Assembly (NCBI RefSeq): GCF_013141915.1
Contig: NZ_SROX01000007.1
Location: forward strand, 124,001-188,000
Direction of reading: 5' to 3'
Length of the DNA: 64,000 nucleotides
DNA from: Cupriavidus necator
GTDB lineage: Bacteria > Pseudomonadota > Gammaproteobacteria > Burkholderiales > Burkholderiaceae
A model generated the notes under the pieces. It was not told the origin of the DNA. It saw nothing but the letters and a program-made list of their open reading frames with translations, and made no database searches. A program made the translations under genes and the position numbers. Below are positions 53,514 through 62,884 of the stretch, piece after piece (positions within the stretch are counted from its first letter, which is position 1; each line of letters starts with the position of its first letter).

Positions 53514-55085
53514 TTAGAACTGTCGCGTCAGGCGAGCGACGAATTGGTCATTGTTGGCAAACGAGCCGAACAGGCCGGTCGCGCTTTCGATCTGGCGTGG
53601 CTGCCGCTTGTGCTTCGAGAAAAAGAGATCGGCCTCCAGCACCAGCCGCCAGTGGTCGCCATAGACGAACTCGACGCTGGGGATCAGGAAGCCGCCGCCA
53701 CCTTGCAGCGAGGCGCCGGCCGCCAGCTGGGGATTGATCTTGTCGTTCTTGTAGTTCAGGCCCAGGATGACGGTGGCAATGGTCGAATGCTGGTTCGCGG
53801 GCCTGCCATAACCGACCATGTTGACGATGTCATCCGAGCGCTTGTAGTTCTGGATCCATTTGTCGAACACCTGCACCGAGAAAAAAGATGGCCTGCTGGT
53901 GCCGAGCAGCCGCGTCAGGTTCAGGTTCTTGTCGATGCGGACCATGGTGGTGACCAGGTCCTTCTTGATGATCCCGCCGAAACCCGGCAGCGCCCCGCCG
54001 AAGAAGTTGGTGCCGACGTTGTACGGCGTATTGCGCGTATAGACCAGTTCGGTGCTCAGCACGGAATCGATCGCCGGCACGTAGCCGCTGACGGTGGCGC
54101 CGAACAGGTCGATCTTGGGGAAGATGAAATCGCCGAGCGCCCCGGTCGGCGTCGACCCCGCCGGGGCGAACGCCGAATTGACGACCGGGTCGTTGTTGAA
54201 GGTCTTCAGGTAGGCGAGCGAATAGTTGACGGGTCCGGCAATGCCCTCCCAGCGCATGCCCCAGGTCTTGTCGCTGACGTCAGCGCCTGGCGCACGGTAG
54301 TTGTAGTTCAGCGCCCCCGGCGCCAGGAAGTCGACGCCCTTGTAGGGCTGGCCCGCCCAGCGGCCACCATACAGGTCGTAGCTGTTGCCGACGTCGCGCA
54401 AGCGGTCGATGCCGGGCCGGAACAGCAGTTGCAGGCTGCCATCGGCCTCCGGTACGTCGACCTTGGCCTTGACCAGGAACAGCGGCTTGCGCAGTTCATC
54501 GCCCTCGCGCTCGAGGAACGAGCGCCAGCGATAGTCGAAGCCGTTGACCAGGTCGAGCGCACGGAAGAAGTCGGTTTCGCCCCACACCACCTGTTGCTTG
54601 CCGATGCGCAAGCTCACGCGGTCCAGCGGCGAGAAATCCGCGTAGTACTCGCGCAGCTCGGCCTGGTTGTACTCGTCCATCAGGCTGCTGCCGGGGCCGC
54701 CCGGCGAGTTCTGCCGGTTCAGGTTCTGCAGGTCGCGCAGATAGGAGGTCTTGTACTCCTGGTCCGCGCGCCCGACCACCTTCCAGGCAACGGGACCGGT
54801 CTTGGCATCGGCGTTCAGCAACAGCGAGCCGCGCGCCATCGACGGCGAGAAGCGGTCGTTGCGAGACGTTTCCGGCGGGTCCTGCAGATTGAACGAGGTC
54901 CATGCACGGGCATAGCCGCCCAGGCGGAAGCTGTAGTTCTCCGGGCTCGTCACGCTGTCGGCCGGGGCTTCCGCGTCCGCCTCGGACGGCGCTGCGCGCA
55001 CGGCGGCGGGTCCCGACAGGCAGGCCAGCAGCAAGCCGGCAGCGCCGGACCTGCGGCCGATGCCGCCCCAATGGTTCAGTTTCAT
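53514..55085 (-). CDS. DUF1302 outer-membrane protein
   Basis: Protein of 523 residues with a long signal peptide (cleavage near AVRA) and a beta-rich body ending in aromatic RQF, as in outer-membrane barrels. FSPLDRVSLRIGKQQVVWGETDFFRALD is the characteristic DUF1302 stretch (key motif GKQQVVWGE). It is co-transcribed with the RND gene (33 bases) and DUF1329 (15 bases). It may be a channel for hydrophobic substrates. Confidence 0.88.
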   Translation of the reverse strand: MKLNHWGGIGRRSGAAGLLLACLSGPAAVRAAPSEADAEAPADSVTSPENYSFRLGGYARAWTSFNLQDPPETSRNDRFSPSMARGSLLLNADAKTGPVAWKVVGRADQEYKTSYLRDLQNLNRQNSPGGPGSSLMDEYNQAELREYYADFSPLDRVSLRIGKQQVVWGETDFFRALDLVNGFDYRWRSFLEREGDELRKPLFLVKAKVDVPEADGSLQLLFRPGIDRLRDVGNSYDLYGGRWAGQPYKGVDFLAPGALNYNYRAPGADVSDKTWGMRWEGIAGPVNYSLAYLKTFNNDPVVNSAFAPAGSTPTGALGDFIFPKIDLFGATVSGYVPAIDSVLSTELVYTRNTPYNVGTNFFGGALPGFGGIIKKDLVTTMVRIDKNLNLTRLLGTSRPSFFSVQVFDKWIQNYKRSDDIVNMVGYGRPANQHSTIATVILGLNYKNDKINPQLAAGASLQGGGGFLIPSVEFVYGDHWRLVLEADLFFSKHKRQPRQIESATGLFGSFANNDQFVARLTRQF

Positions 55086-55118
55086 AGTCTCCTCCAGCCA
55101 GTATCAGTCTTGTTGTGT

Positions 55119-57524
55119 TTATCGAAGCGGGGTCTGCGCTTCCGGAAGCGCGAGCGCAAGCTCCGCAACGCGCTCCGGTGCCTGCCTGGCCCCGGCCCTG
55201 ACAATGAATGCCGGCCGGAACACCAGGACCATCGCCGGCATGATGAACAGCGCGCTGAGCGCGGACACGAACAGCCAGATCGCCATCAGCACGCCCATGT
55301 CGGCCTGGAACCTCAGCGACGAGGCGCACCACAGCACCACGCTGGTGGTCAGCGTCAGCGCCGTCACCATCACGCCGCGCCCCGCGCCGTGCAGCGAAGC
55401 AACGGTTGCCGCCGTCAGGTCCTTGCCCTCGGCCAGCTTTTCCTTGATGCCGTCCACGATGTAGAACGCATAGTCGACGCCCAGGCCGATCCCGAGCGCG
55501 GCCACCGGCAGCGTGCTCAGGTTCATGCCGATGCCCTTCCATGCCATGTAGCTGAAGGTGATGGTGTTGGACAGGATCACCGGCACCATGAAGAAGATGC
55601 CGGCCGTCATCGAGCGGTATGCCACCGCGCAGCACACCACCAGCACCAGCAAGGCCAGCGCGATGCTTTCGATCTGGCCAGCCAGGATGACCTCGTTGAC
55701 CGCCGCCAGCACGCCGACCAGGCCGCCGGCGAGGCGGTAGGTGCCCTCGGCCAGCGGATGCGCCTCGACGTATGCCTTGAGCCGGGCCATCGCCGTGCGG
55801 ATGCTGTCGCCGCGGTGATCACGAAAGAAGAACGTCACCGAGGCGTCGCGGGACTGGCTGTCGGTGAAGCGGGCCATGTCGCCCGGATCGGAGCCCGACA
55901 CGAACATGTACATCAACTCGCCGTTCTCCTGCGCGGTACGTCCGGGCTCGAGGTAGCGCGGGTTGTTCTCGTTAAGGACCCGCCGCACCATCGGCACGAC
56001 GTCGGCAATGGACACACTGCCGCCGATTTCCGGCTGCGCGGCCATATAGCGCTGCATTCCCGCCATGCTCTCCAGCACCTGCGGTTCCTTGACCGCATTG
56101 GGCCGGTTGCCGGAAAACACCGCATAGAGACGGTCGGCCCCCTGGAACTGGCGATTGATCGCGGCGGCGTCGCGGTTATAGGCAGAGTCCGGCCAGAGGA
56201 TCGGCGAACCGGGCTGCGCATCGCCGACCTGGATGCGCGCGGCGTACCACGCCGACACGCCGAACACGGCGACGGTGGCGACCAGCACCGCGTAGCGCCA
56301 GCGCGTGGTGGCGGTATGCACGCAAAGAGCGAGAATGCGATCCAGGCAAGGGCCAAGATCCAGCCCGTGCGCGTAGCCGCGCGGGTAGCGCACCCACGAC
56401 AGCAGCACCGGGGTCATGACGCAGGCGCTGACCGCAATGGTCATGACCCATACCGTGCCGATGATCGAGACCTTGTGCATCAGCGGGATCGGGGTCAGCA
56501 CCACCACGATCATGCAACCGGCGTCGGCCACCACGCCCAGCATGCCGGGCTTGAACAGCTGCAGCATGCTCGCCTTCGCTGCCGCGCGCGTGGTCAGCGC
56601 TCCCGCGGCAAGTTCCTCGTCGAAGCGCGACACCAGTTGCACCGCGTGCGAGATCGCCCGCGCGGTGATCAGGAATGCGATGACGATCACCAGCGGATCC
56701 AGGTTAAAGCCGAGCAGTCGCGCCGTGCCCAGCGCCCAGGCGGCACTGCTGACGCCCGCCAGCAGCGGCAGCAGCGTGCCGCGCCAGGTCCGCGCGATCA
56801 GGAACAGCAGCAGTACCAGGCAGCCGATGGTTACCAGGAAGATCTGCAGGGTCTCGGGCAGGAAGTGCTTGATCCAGCCGTACAGGATCGGCTCGCCGGT
56901 CACGCGTACGCGCACCCCGTCGCCGCGCGCCGCCTCGGCAATCGACATCACCTGCGGGAAGATCTTGTTGTAGTCGGCCGCGTTCTCATAGAAATCGACC
57001 GTCACCAGCGCCGACCCGAGGTCGCGCGACACATAGGCGCCATAGACCAGCGGGTTGTTCAGCACGGCCTGCTTCAGCTTGTCGATGCCGGCCTGGTCTT
57101 GCGGCACGTCGGGCCACATCAGCGGGTTCGAGTCGATCGCCTCGGTCGAGCCGCGGATTTCCTTAAGCTTGCGCGAGGCCAGCGAGACGATCTGGAACTG
57201 GTTGGCGCCATCGACCTGCTGCAACGCCGTCGTGACCTGCTTGACCTTGTTCAGGAACGGCGTGTTGAAGATGTCGCCGCGCTCGGCTTCCAGCACGATG
57301 CTGACCACGTTCGATCCGCCGAACGCATGCTTGTACTGCTCATGCACCTGGATATAGGGGTGGCTGCGCGGCAGCAGGTCTTCAAATACCGTCCTGACCT
57401 CCACCTTTGTCGCCACCGCCAGCATCAGTGCGGTCACGAGAAAAAAGATTCCCGCCACCCAGGCCCTTCGCTCCATGCAGGACTCGACCAGGCGTTCGAG
57501 CCCGCTTCCCAGTGTCTTTTTCAT
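55119..57524 (-). CDS. RND-superfamily (MMPL-type) transporter
   Basis: Inner-membrane protein of 801 residues in the HAE3/MMPL branch of RND transporters, with two sets of six membrane segments and two periplasmic loops. The pattern is TM1 (AGIFFLVTALMLAVAT), a periplasmic domain, five segments, then a repeat of the pattern; GIGLGVDYAFYIVDG is the helix-4-like motif of this branch. GGAG six bases before the ATG at 57524 fixes the start. Relatives export lipids, hopanoids or other hydrophobic molecules. It sits between YCF48-like and DUF1302 genes. Confidence 0.9.
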   Translation of the reverse strand: MKKTLGSGLERLVESCMERRAWVAGIFFLVTALMLAVATKVEVRTVFEDLLPRSHPYIQVHEQYKHAFGGSNVVSIVLEAERGDIFNTPFLNKVKQVTTALQQVDGANQFQIVSLASRKLKEIRGSTEAIDSNPLMWPDVPQDQAGIDKLKQAVLNNPLVYGAYVSRDLGSALVTVDFYENAADYNKIFPQVMSIAEAARGDGVRVRVTGEPILYGWIKHFLPETLQIFLVTIGCLVLLLFLIARTWRGTLLPLLAGVSSAAWALGTARLLGFNLDPLVIVIAFLITARAISHAVQLVSRFDEELAAGALTTRAAAKASMLQLFKPGMLGVVADAGCMIVVVLTPIPLMHKVSIIGTVWVMTIAVSACVMTPVLLSWVRYPRGYAHGLDLGPCLDRILALCVHTATTRWRYAVLVATVAVFGVSAWYAARIQVGDAQPGSPILWPDSAYNRDAAAINRQFQGADRLYAVFSGNRPNAVKEPQVLESMAGMQRYMAAQPEIGGSVSIADVVPMVRRVLNENNPRYLEPGRTAQENGELMYMFVSGSDPGDMARFTDSQSRDASVTFFFRDHRGDSIRTAMARLKAYVEAHPLAEGTYRLAGGLVGVLAAVNEVILAGQIESIALALLVLVVCCAVAYRSMTAGIFFMVPVILSNTITFSYMAWKGIGMNLSTLPVAALGIGLGVDYAFYIVDGIKEKLAEGKDLTAATVASLHGAGRGVMVTALTLTTSVVLWCASSLRFQADMGVLMAIWLFVSALSALFIMPAMVLVFRPAFIVRAGARQAPERVAELALALPEAQTPLR

Positions 57525-57551
57525 GTCTCTCTCCAATCCTTGCTGCGCGGG

Positions 57552-58541
57552 TTACAGGGCGCCAGCCGCGGTGGCGGCCAGGCGTGAGCCGGCAACGTAG
57601 TAATTGCCGTGCTGCGCGCGCACCCTCGTGTACCAGCCGCGATCATCGGCAGCGATGCGCGCCGGTCGCCAGTTGCCGACCGCGCTGCCAGTTCCTTCGT
57701 GAACCAGCACGATGCCCTTGTCGCCCACGGCAACCCACCGCTTGCCATCCCACGTCACGTCGAACAAGTCTTCATCGGTCGCCGGCGCCGCGGCCTTCCA
57801 TGTGCTGCCGCCGTCGTCGCTGGCCAGCACGGTGCCGCGCAACCCGACCGCCACGGCCTGGCCGGCGTCGTTGAAGCGCACCGACATCAGGCTGTGCTTT
57901 ACGGGGCTGGCGACGCTGGTCCAGCTCGCGCCCCCGTCGGCAGAGGTGCGGATGCGGCCGAACTCGCCGACCACGCAGCCGCGTCGGCCCTGGAAATCGA
58001 TTCCGTTCCACGCGGTGTCCTCGTGCTGTGCCACGGACTGCCACCTTTTGCCGTAATCGGTCGAGCGCAGCAGCGCACCGCCACTGCCCACCGCCCAGGC
58101 GCTGCCGTCCTGGCTGACCTGCACACGCATCAGCTTGTTGCTGAAGGCCGACTTGGGGGTTTGCGCGGCGCGCCAGGTTTGCCCGGCATCGTCGGTAGCC
58201 AGGACCACGCCGTCGTTGCCGACCGCGACCGCGCGCCGGCTGTCCCACGCGGCAATGTCCTGCAGGGTTTCGCGGCCGGGTGCCGCCTGCTGGCGCCAGC
58301 TGGTGCCGGCGTCGGCGCTGAAGAGGATCTTGCCGTGGGAGCCGGCCGCCCAGAGGCCGCCATCGGGCAGTGTGGCGAGACCATAGAAGGCGTCGCCACG
58401 CTCGATAAGCGGCTGTGCCACGGCACCGCCGGCCGGCTTGGGCTTGACGAAAAGGCCCGCATACAGCAACCCGCCGATAATGGCGAGCGGCATGCCGGAG
58501 AGGAGGAGGCGTTTGATTCGTTCCATGATTGAAGACTTCAT
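57552..58541 (-). CDS. YCF48-like beta-propeller protein
   Basis: Protein of 329 residues (324 from the next ATG at 58526) with one N-terminal membrane anchor (LLLSGMPLAIIGGLLYAGLF), then repeats of the BNR/Asp-box kind such as SADAGTSW, TDDAGQTW, STDYGKRW, SADGGASW and SDDGGSTW. These mark a seven-bladed propeller like photosystem II assembly factor Ycf48, found in bacteria next to this RND group. It is probably an accessory subunit of the RND transporter. Confidence 0.87.
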   Translation of the reverse strand: MKSSIMERIKRLLLSGMPLAIIGGLLYAGLFVKPKPAGGAVAQPLIERGDAFYGLATLPDGGLWAAGSHGKILFSADAGTSWRQQAAPGRETLQDIAAWDSRRAVAVGNDGVVLATDDAGQTWRAAQTPKSAFSNKLMRVQVSQDGSAWAVGSGGALLRSTDYGKRWQSVAQHEDTAWNGIDFQGRRGCVVGEFGRIRTSADGGASWTSVASPVKHSLMSVRFNDAGQAVAVGLRGTVLASDDGGSTWKAAAPATDEDLFDVTWDGKRWVAVGDKGIVLVHEGTGSAVGNWRPARIAADDRGWYTRVRAQHGNYYVAGSRLAATAAGAL

Positions 58542-58871
58542 CGTGACAACTTCGACGGGACCGCGTCCCGGCAAGCGGCATGCAGGCCGGGCGCGGGACG
58601 AGCGGCGCCCTGCCGGCGTGCAGCACACTTGCTTCAGGCGCAGGCCACCCCGCAGGGTGGCGCTGCATGGCTTGGGTTTGACTTGGGGCGATGGCCTGCC
58701 GGCGGCAGCAGGCTAGGCGGTATCAGGCGCCGGTACGGCTACCGGCGCGATGGATGGCTTGTACATGTTGTCTCCTGCGGAAGTGCGGTGCCGGCGAGGC
58801 ACCGCCATCTCGCTAGTTTTATGAATGGTGATGGTGATGGCGCCGGTCCCGCGGCGCCGGCGGTCGCGGTC
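58542..58871. other. Gap between catabolic and envelope genes with hairpins
   Basis: 330 bases with a 17-residue frame (58713-58766), a GCCACCC / GGGTGGC hairpin (58644-58661) and a GGTGCC / GGCACC hairpin (58787-58803). None has a T run. A promoter for the envelope genes may lie at the AT-richer stretch near 58815, but no clear boxes are seen. Confidence 0.4.
58713..58766 (-). CDS. Possible 17-residue peptide with strong ribosome site
   Basis: ATG at 58766 has AGGAG five bases before it, as good as any site in the window, and encodes MYKPSIAPVAVPAPDTA, then TAG. It is too short to assign to a family and lacks the Glu-Tyr pair of PqqA. It lies in the leader of the envelope genes and could be a leader peptide, a small product, or the remnant of a lost gene. 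Confidence 0.4.
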   Translation of the reverse strand: MYKPSIAPVAVPAPDTA

Positions 58872-59219
58872 TCAGCCGGCGGTGGCGCGGCTTGCCGCAT
58901 CCACTGCCCGTTCCAGCTCCTCATGCAGGATGCGCGGGTTCGGATGCGGGGCGAACTGGATCAGGCGTTCCACCTCGACGCGCTCCAGCAAGCCGGCGCG
59001 GTGGTAGGGCTCATCGGCAATGAAGGCCTCGGCCTGCTGCCGCCGCTGGCAGTCGAGGACCAGGAACAAGCCGCGCGGAAGCTGGTCTTCGCCGCACAGC
59101 GCGCCCGCGCACACGATGCCGGGCAGTGCCGACATGACATGGCGGATATGGTCCGGCCGCAGCTTTAGCCGCGATGCCGCGACGCCGGGACGGAAATAGG
59201 CACGAACGATGTATGACAT
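58872..59219 (-). CDS. YciI-like protein
   Basis: Protein of 115 residues. RPGVAASRLKLRPDHIRHVMSALPG with its conserved His and IADEPYHRAGLLERVEVERLIQF (key motif ADEPYHRAGL) are YciI-family features. YciI-like proteins occur in aromatic pathways as isomerases or dehydrochlorinases (muconolactone-isomerase-like fold). It starts 29 bases after maleylacetate reductase in the same operon and may act on a ring-cleavage product. Confidence 0.8.
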   Translation of the reverse strand: MSYIVRAYFRPGVAASRLKLRPDHIRHVMSALPGIVCAGALCGEDQLPRGLFLVLDCQRRQQAEAFIADEPYHRAGLLERVEVERLIQFAPHPNPRILHEELERAVDAASRATAG

Positions 59220-59248
59220 GGTGATGCTTCCGGTCGGGTCCTCAGGGT

Positions 59249-60307
59249 TCAGCCAGGCGTCGCGCCGTGGTAGGCGCGCTGCAGCAGCGCGCGGATCGCC
59301 GCGCGCTCGATCGGGCGGGGGTTCGGATACGCGCCCGCCACGACCAGGTCGGCCGCGCGGTCGAGCCCTTCCTCGGGCATGCCGATTTCCCGCAGCGAGC
59401 GTGGCACGCCGAGGCCCTCGCCCAGCTGCCGCATCCCCGCCGGCGCGGCCTCTCGCCCGAGCGCGCGCGCGATGCGCGCCATGGCGTGCGGCACCAGCGC
59501 GGCGTTGTAGGCCAGTGCGTAAGGCAGCATGACCGTGTGCACTTCGGCGTGTGGCAGGTTGAAGCTGCCGCCCAGCGTGTGGCAAAGCTTGTGGTGCACG
59601 CCCATCTGCAGGTTGCCGAGCACGGTGCCGCACAACCACGCGCCGTAGAGCGCTTCGCCGCGCGCCTGCAGATCCTGTGGCGCGTCGCGCAGGCGCGGCA
59701 GGACCGTGGCCAGGGCCCGGATCCCCTCTTCCGCCATCAGGCTGAACACCGGGTTGCCATCAGGGGCGTACAGCGCCTCGGCGGCATGCGCCATGGCGTT
59801 CATGCCGCTGGTCATGGTGAGCCCGGGCGGCAAGGTCAGGGTCAGTTCGGGGTCATAGACCACCGCCCGCGGGGCCACGCGCCAGTCCCTGCCGGTCTTT
59901 TTGTGCGCCGCCTCCGTGATGCCATACAGCGGCGTCATCTCGGAGCCGGCATAGGTGGTCGGCAAGGCCACGATCGGCAGCGCCGATTCCAGCGCAATGG
60001 CCTTGGCCAGGCCGACGGTGGAGCCGCCCCCCACCGCGATGCACCCGTCCACGCCAAGCTGCGCGACGGTCGCCATCGCTGCGCGCGCGACTTCGGCGGG
60101 GACGTGCATCACCGCCTTGCTGTAGACGCCGACCGAGCGGTCGCCCAGCAGCGCGGCAACCTGCTCGCCGAGCGCGGCTTGTTCCGGCGTGGTCAGGACC
60201 AGCGCGCGCCGGATCCCCAGTTGTTCCAGTTCCCGCGGCAGCAGGCGGCGTGACCCGGGGCCAAAGACGACGCGCGCGGCGCGGGTTTCGTGGACAAACG
60301 GCTCCAT
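59249..60307 (-). CDS. Maleylacetate reductase
   Basis: Iron-containing-alcohol-dehydrogenase family enzyme of 352 residues that reduces maleylacetate to 3-oxoadipate. GVHHKLCHTLGGSFNLPHAEVHTVMLPY is diagnostic for the maleylacetate branch (key motif HHKLCHTLGG) and also holds the metal-site histidines; GGGSTVGLAKA is the cofactor motif. ATG at 60307 has GGAG eight bases upstream. It follows the esterase by 16 bases and serves the ring-cleavage dioxygenase in the same operon. Confidence 0.9.
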   Translation of the reverse strand: MEPFVHETRAARVVFGPGSRRLLPRELEQLGIRRALVLTTPEQAALGEQVAALLGDRSVGVYSKAVMHVPAEVARAAMATVAQLGVDGCIAVGGGSTVGLAKAIALESALPIVALPTTYAGSEMTPLYGITEAAHKKTGRDWRVAPRAVVYDPELTLTLPPGLTMTSGMNAMAHAAEALYAPDGNPVFSLMAEEGIRALATVLPRLRDAPQDLQARGEALYGAWLCGTVLGNLQMGVHHKLCHTLGGSFNLPHAEVHTVMLPYALAYNAALVPHAMARIARALGREAAPAGMRQLGEGLGVPRSLREIGMPEEGLDRAADLVVAGAYPNPRPIERAAIRALLQRAYHGATPG

Positions 60308-60323
60308 GCTCACAGCTCCAGTA

Positions 60324-60983
60324 TCAATCGGCTTGCGGCGCGCAAAGCGTCAACGCGGCCTGGGCAAAGGTCAGTTCGGTATCGCGGATGGCATGGTCGC
60401 AACCCGGCTCGACCACCAGCCTGACGTCGGCGCCCGCGGCACGAAACCAGCGGGCCGAGTCCTGCACGCTGTCCAGCGGCACATGCGGGTCGGCTTCGCA
60501 GGTCGACAACAGCACCGGCATGTCGCGCAGGTGCTGGGGCATGACCGGCCTGGGCATGCCGGGTGGGCCGATCAGGCCGCCCGTGAACGCCAGCAGCGCG
60601 CCGTAGCGCCGGTCCTGGCGCCACACGAACTCGGTGCACAGGCAGGCGCCTTGCGAGAAGCCGATCAACACCTGCGATGCGTACGGAAAGCCCAGTGCAA
60701 GCAGTTCGCGCGACAACACCTCGAGCCGCTCCAGCGCCTGCGACAGCCGCGGTTCGTTCCGTTCAAGCGGCTCGATGAAGCGCTCGGGATACCAGCTGCT
60801 GTCGGCCGCCGCCGGCGCAAACCAGGCGATGTCGGGCCGCCCGCAGCGCTCGACCACCATCTGCTTCATCAAGGCTGGAGACTGGCCGCGGCCATGCACC
60901 AGGATGGCCGCCATGGTGGCCTCCCGCGCAGGCGCACCAAAGACGGCCACTGGTGCGCGCAGATGTGGGTTGGGTTCAGACAT
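60324..60983 (-). CDS. Carboxylesterase / phospholipase family hydrolase
   Basis: Alpha/beta hydrolase of 219 residues. LVHGRGQSPALM gives the oxyanion region, IGFSQGACLC the nucleophile, EADPHVP and GCDHAI the acid and histidine. It belongs to the abhydrolase_2 group, cytoplasmic. Between the dioxygenase and maleylacetate reductase genes, hydrolysis of an aryl ester (for example a hydroxyphenyl ester giving hydroquinone) is plausible. The reaction is inferred from context alone. Confidence 0.82.
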   Translation of the reverse strand: MSEPNPHLRAPVAVFGAPAREATMAAILVHGRGQSPALMKQMVVERCGRPDIAWFAPAAADSSWYPERFIEPLERNEPRLSQALERLEVLSRELLALGFPYASQVLIGFSQGACLCTEFVWRQDRRYGALLAFTGGLIGPPGMPRPVMPQHLRDMPVLLSTCEADPHVPLDSVQDSARWFRAAGADVRLVVEPGCDHAIRDTELTFAQAALTLCAPQAD

Positions 60984-61053
60984 GGATGCTGGCCTTATCG
61001 GGTGTGCGGGTGTGCGGGAGGGCGGCGGCACCGTGCGCCGCCCTCTGCTCGGT

Positions 61054-62013
61054 TCAGTACTTCAGCGCTTCCAACGACCGCAGGATGCTGTCGCGCTGGC
61101 TGGCGAACTGCGGCGCGACCTGCACCTCGGCGCCGAGCGTCTCGTAGGGCTCGTCGATCAGGAAGGCCTGGGGCTTGGACACCGTGGCCTCGAACAGCGC
61201 CCCGCTGGGGGTGCGCACGTAGATCGATTCGAAGTAGCCGCGGTCCTTGCGTTCCGAGGTATCGGTAAAGCCCAGCCCTTCGAGCCTGCGCTTGAAGTAG
61301 TCCTGGGCCGCATGGTCCTCGACCTGGAACGCGCAGTGGTGGACCGTGCCGGAGCCATAGGTCCAGCTCGCCTGCGGCATGGCGGTTTCCAGCGCATAGT
61401 CGACGAACTTGCCGGAACCGCCGTCGCCGAAGGCAAAGCGCGCGTATTTGCCGTCGCGGGCCACTTCGCGCGCCGACCAGCCCGCGTCCATGAACTCCTG
61501 CGACGACTCCATTTCGCGCACGTTCACCGCAATGGTGTGCAGGCCGCGGATCGCCAGCTCGGCCGGGACCTCGCCGTTCGAGTATGGCTGGCGCGCGTCG
61601 TCGGCAATGCCGATCAGTTCGTACTCGATGCCGCACGGATGCGCGAACGCCAGCACCGGCTCGCCGAAGCGCTCGGAGCGGCGGACCTCGAAGCCATGGT
61701 CGCGCAGGCGCTTGTCCCAGAACGGGATTGCGGACACCGGCACCGACAGGGCAAGGCTGCCGATCTGGCCCGTGCCGCGCGTGCCCTTGCGGCCAAAATG
61801 CGCCACCGGGAAGCAGGTGATCAGCGTGCTTTCCTCGCCGATATCGTTGCCGTAATACAGGTGGTAGAAAGGCGTGCCGCCGTCGTAGATCAGGGTCTTC
61901 TTGACGCTCTTGAGCGATAGCACCTTGGTGTGGAAGTCATAGTCTTCCTGGGCGGTGCCGACGCTTAGCGTGATGTGGTGATGGCGCTGAATCGAGGGTG
62001 TGGCTTGGGTCAT
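61054..62013 (-). CDS. VOC-family ring-cleavage dioxygenase, PcpA/LinE-like
   Basis: Vicinal-oxygen-chelate protein of 319 residues with two VOC repeats. HHHITLSVGTAQEDYDFHTKVL and later VHHCAFQVEDHAAQDYFKRRL hold the metal histidines, and GALFEATVS the metal Glu (key motifs HHIT, HHCAFQV, FEAT). Overall pattern is that of hydroquinone or chlorohydroquinone 1,2-dioxygenases (PcpA, LinE). I use the ATG at 62013; one four codons upstream is possible. The neighbouring maleylacetate reductase supports a hydroquinone-type substrate. Confidence 0.82.
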   Translation of the reverse strand: MTQATPSIQRHHHITLSVGTAQEDYDFHTKVLSLKSVKKTLIYDGGTPFYHLYYGNDIGEESTLITCFPVAHFGRKGTRGTGQIGSLALSVPVSAIPFWDKRLRDHGFEVRRSERFGEPVLAFAHPCGIEYELIGIADDARQPYSNGEVPAELAIRGLHTIAVNVREMESSQEFMDAGWSAREVARDGKYARFAFGDGGSGKFVDYALETAMPQASWTYGSGTVHHCAFQVEDHAAQDYFKRRLEGLGFTDTSERKDRGYFESIYVRTPSGALFEATVSKPQAFLIDEPYETLGAEVQVAPQFASQRDSILRSLEALKY

Positions 62014-62086
62014 GAGTGTCTCCAACGGTTTGTCGTATCGGGGTGGCGCGCGATGCCTGCGGTTGGGCGTGGCGCCGGGCTTCTGC

Positions 62087-62884
62087 TCAGGCTGACGGGG
62101 GCGCTTGCGTCATGGCGTGGTCGACCAGGCTCCAGATAAAGCGGCCAGAGGGCTCTCGCTGTTCCTCGGCGATATGCGCGATCAGCCCGGCGGTCCGGCT
62201 CAGCACGGCAAACCCGCGCATCAGCGCCGCCGGAATGCCGATATCGCCAAGGATGGCGGCGATCGCGCCGGTGGCGTTGATGGTGATGTGGCGTCCCGCG
62301 GCAGCGTCGACTTCGGTGGCCAGCAAGGCCAGCGCGGCGCAGCGCTGGCCATCGGTGCCGAGTTCGCGCGCCAGGCGCAGCAGCGCGATCGCGCGCGGAT
62401 CATCGGGCCGGTGCAGGTGATGGCCGAAACCCGGCACCGCGCGGCGGCTGGAACGGAATTCGGCGGCAATGCGCTGCGCCTCGGCTGCACCTTGCTCGCC
62501 CGCGGCCACGATGCGGTCGAGCAGCGCCGCGGCCGGCTCCATGGTGCCGACAAACTGGCTGGCGACGGCGAGCAGGCCCGCCGCGACGCCTGCCTGCAGG
62601 TTCTCCGGCGAGCTGGCGTAGATCATGCGCGAGGCAATCGCGCTGGGCGTCATGCCGTGTTCCATCAGCGTCACCAGCACGGCTTCGACGATCTGCCGCT
62701 CTGCTGGCGACGGCGTCCTGCCGAAGGTCTGCTGCATGAACACATCGATGAAGCTGGCCCGCCCGAGCAGATCCGCGACCAGGTCGCTTTCGCCGTAATA
62801 GACCGCCTGCTCCGTGTAGCGGCACAGCTTCGTGGCCGGCGCCGCGGCCTTGCCGCCGTTCCGGGCTTCCGTGTTGGGCATCAT
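62087..62884 (-). CDS. Citrate synthase-like / citryl-CoA lyase-like protein
   Basis: Short citrate-synthase-fold protein of 265 residues. VPGFGHHLHRPDDPRA is the active-site histidine region and GRHITINATGAIAAILGDIG the later helix; the N-terminal third of true citrate synthase is missing, as in citryl-CoA lyase-like members. Its ATG shares one base with the stop of the acyl-CoA ligase gene (TGATG). A cleavage or condensation of a CoA ester made by that ligase is likely. Confidence 0.8.
   Translation of the reverse strand: MMPNTEARNGGKAAAPATKLCRYTEQAVYYGESDLVADLLGRASFIDVFMQQTFGRTPSPAERQIVEAVLVTLMEHGMTPSAIASRMIYASSPENLQAGVAAGLLAVASQFVGTMEPAAALLDRIVAAGEQGAAEAQRIAAEFRSSRRAVPGFGHHLHRPDDPRAIALLRLARELGTDGQRCAALALLATEVDAAAGRHITINATGAIAAILGDIGIPAALMRGFAVLSRTAGLIAHIAEEQREPSGRFIWSLVDHAMTQAPPSA

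Noticed and set aside
52419..57587. A 1722-codon open frame on the plus strand
   Set aside because: It runs exactly antisense to DUF1329, DUF1302 and the RND gene. Long antisense frames are expected in GC-rich coding DNA, and the translation is low-complexity Arg/His/Gln with no domain.
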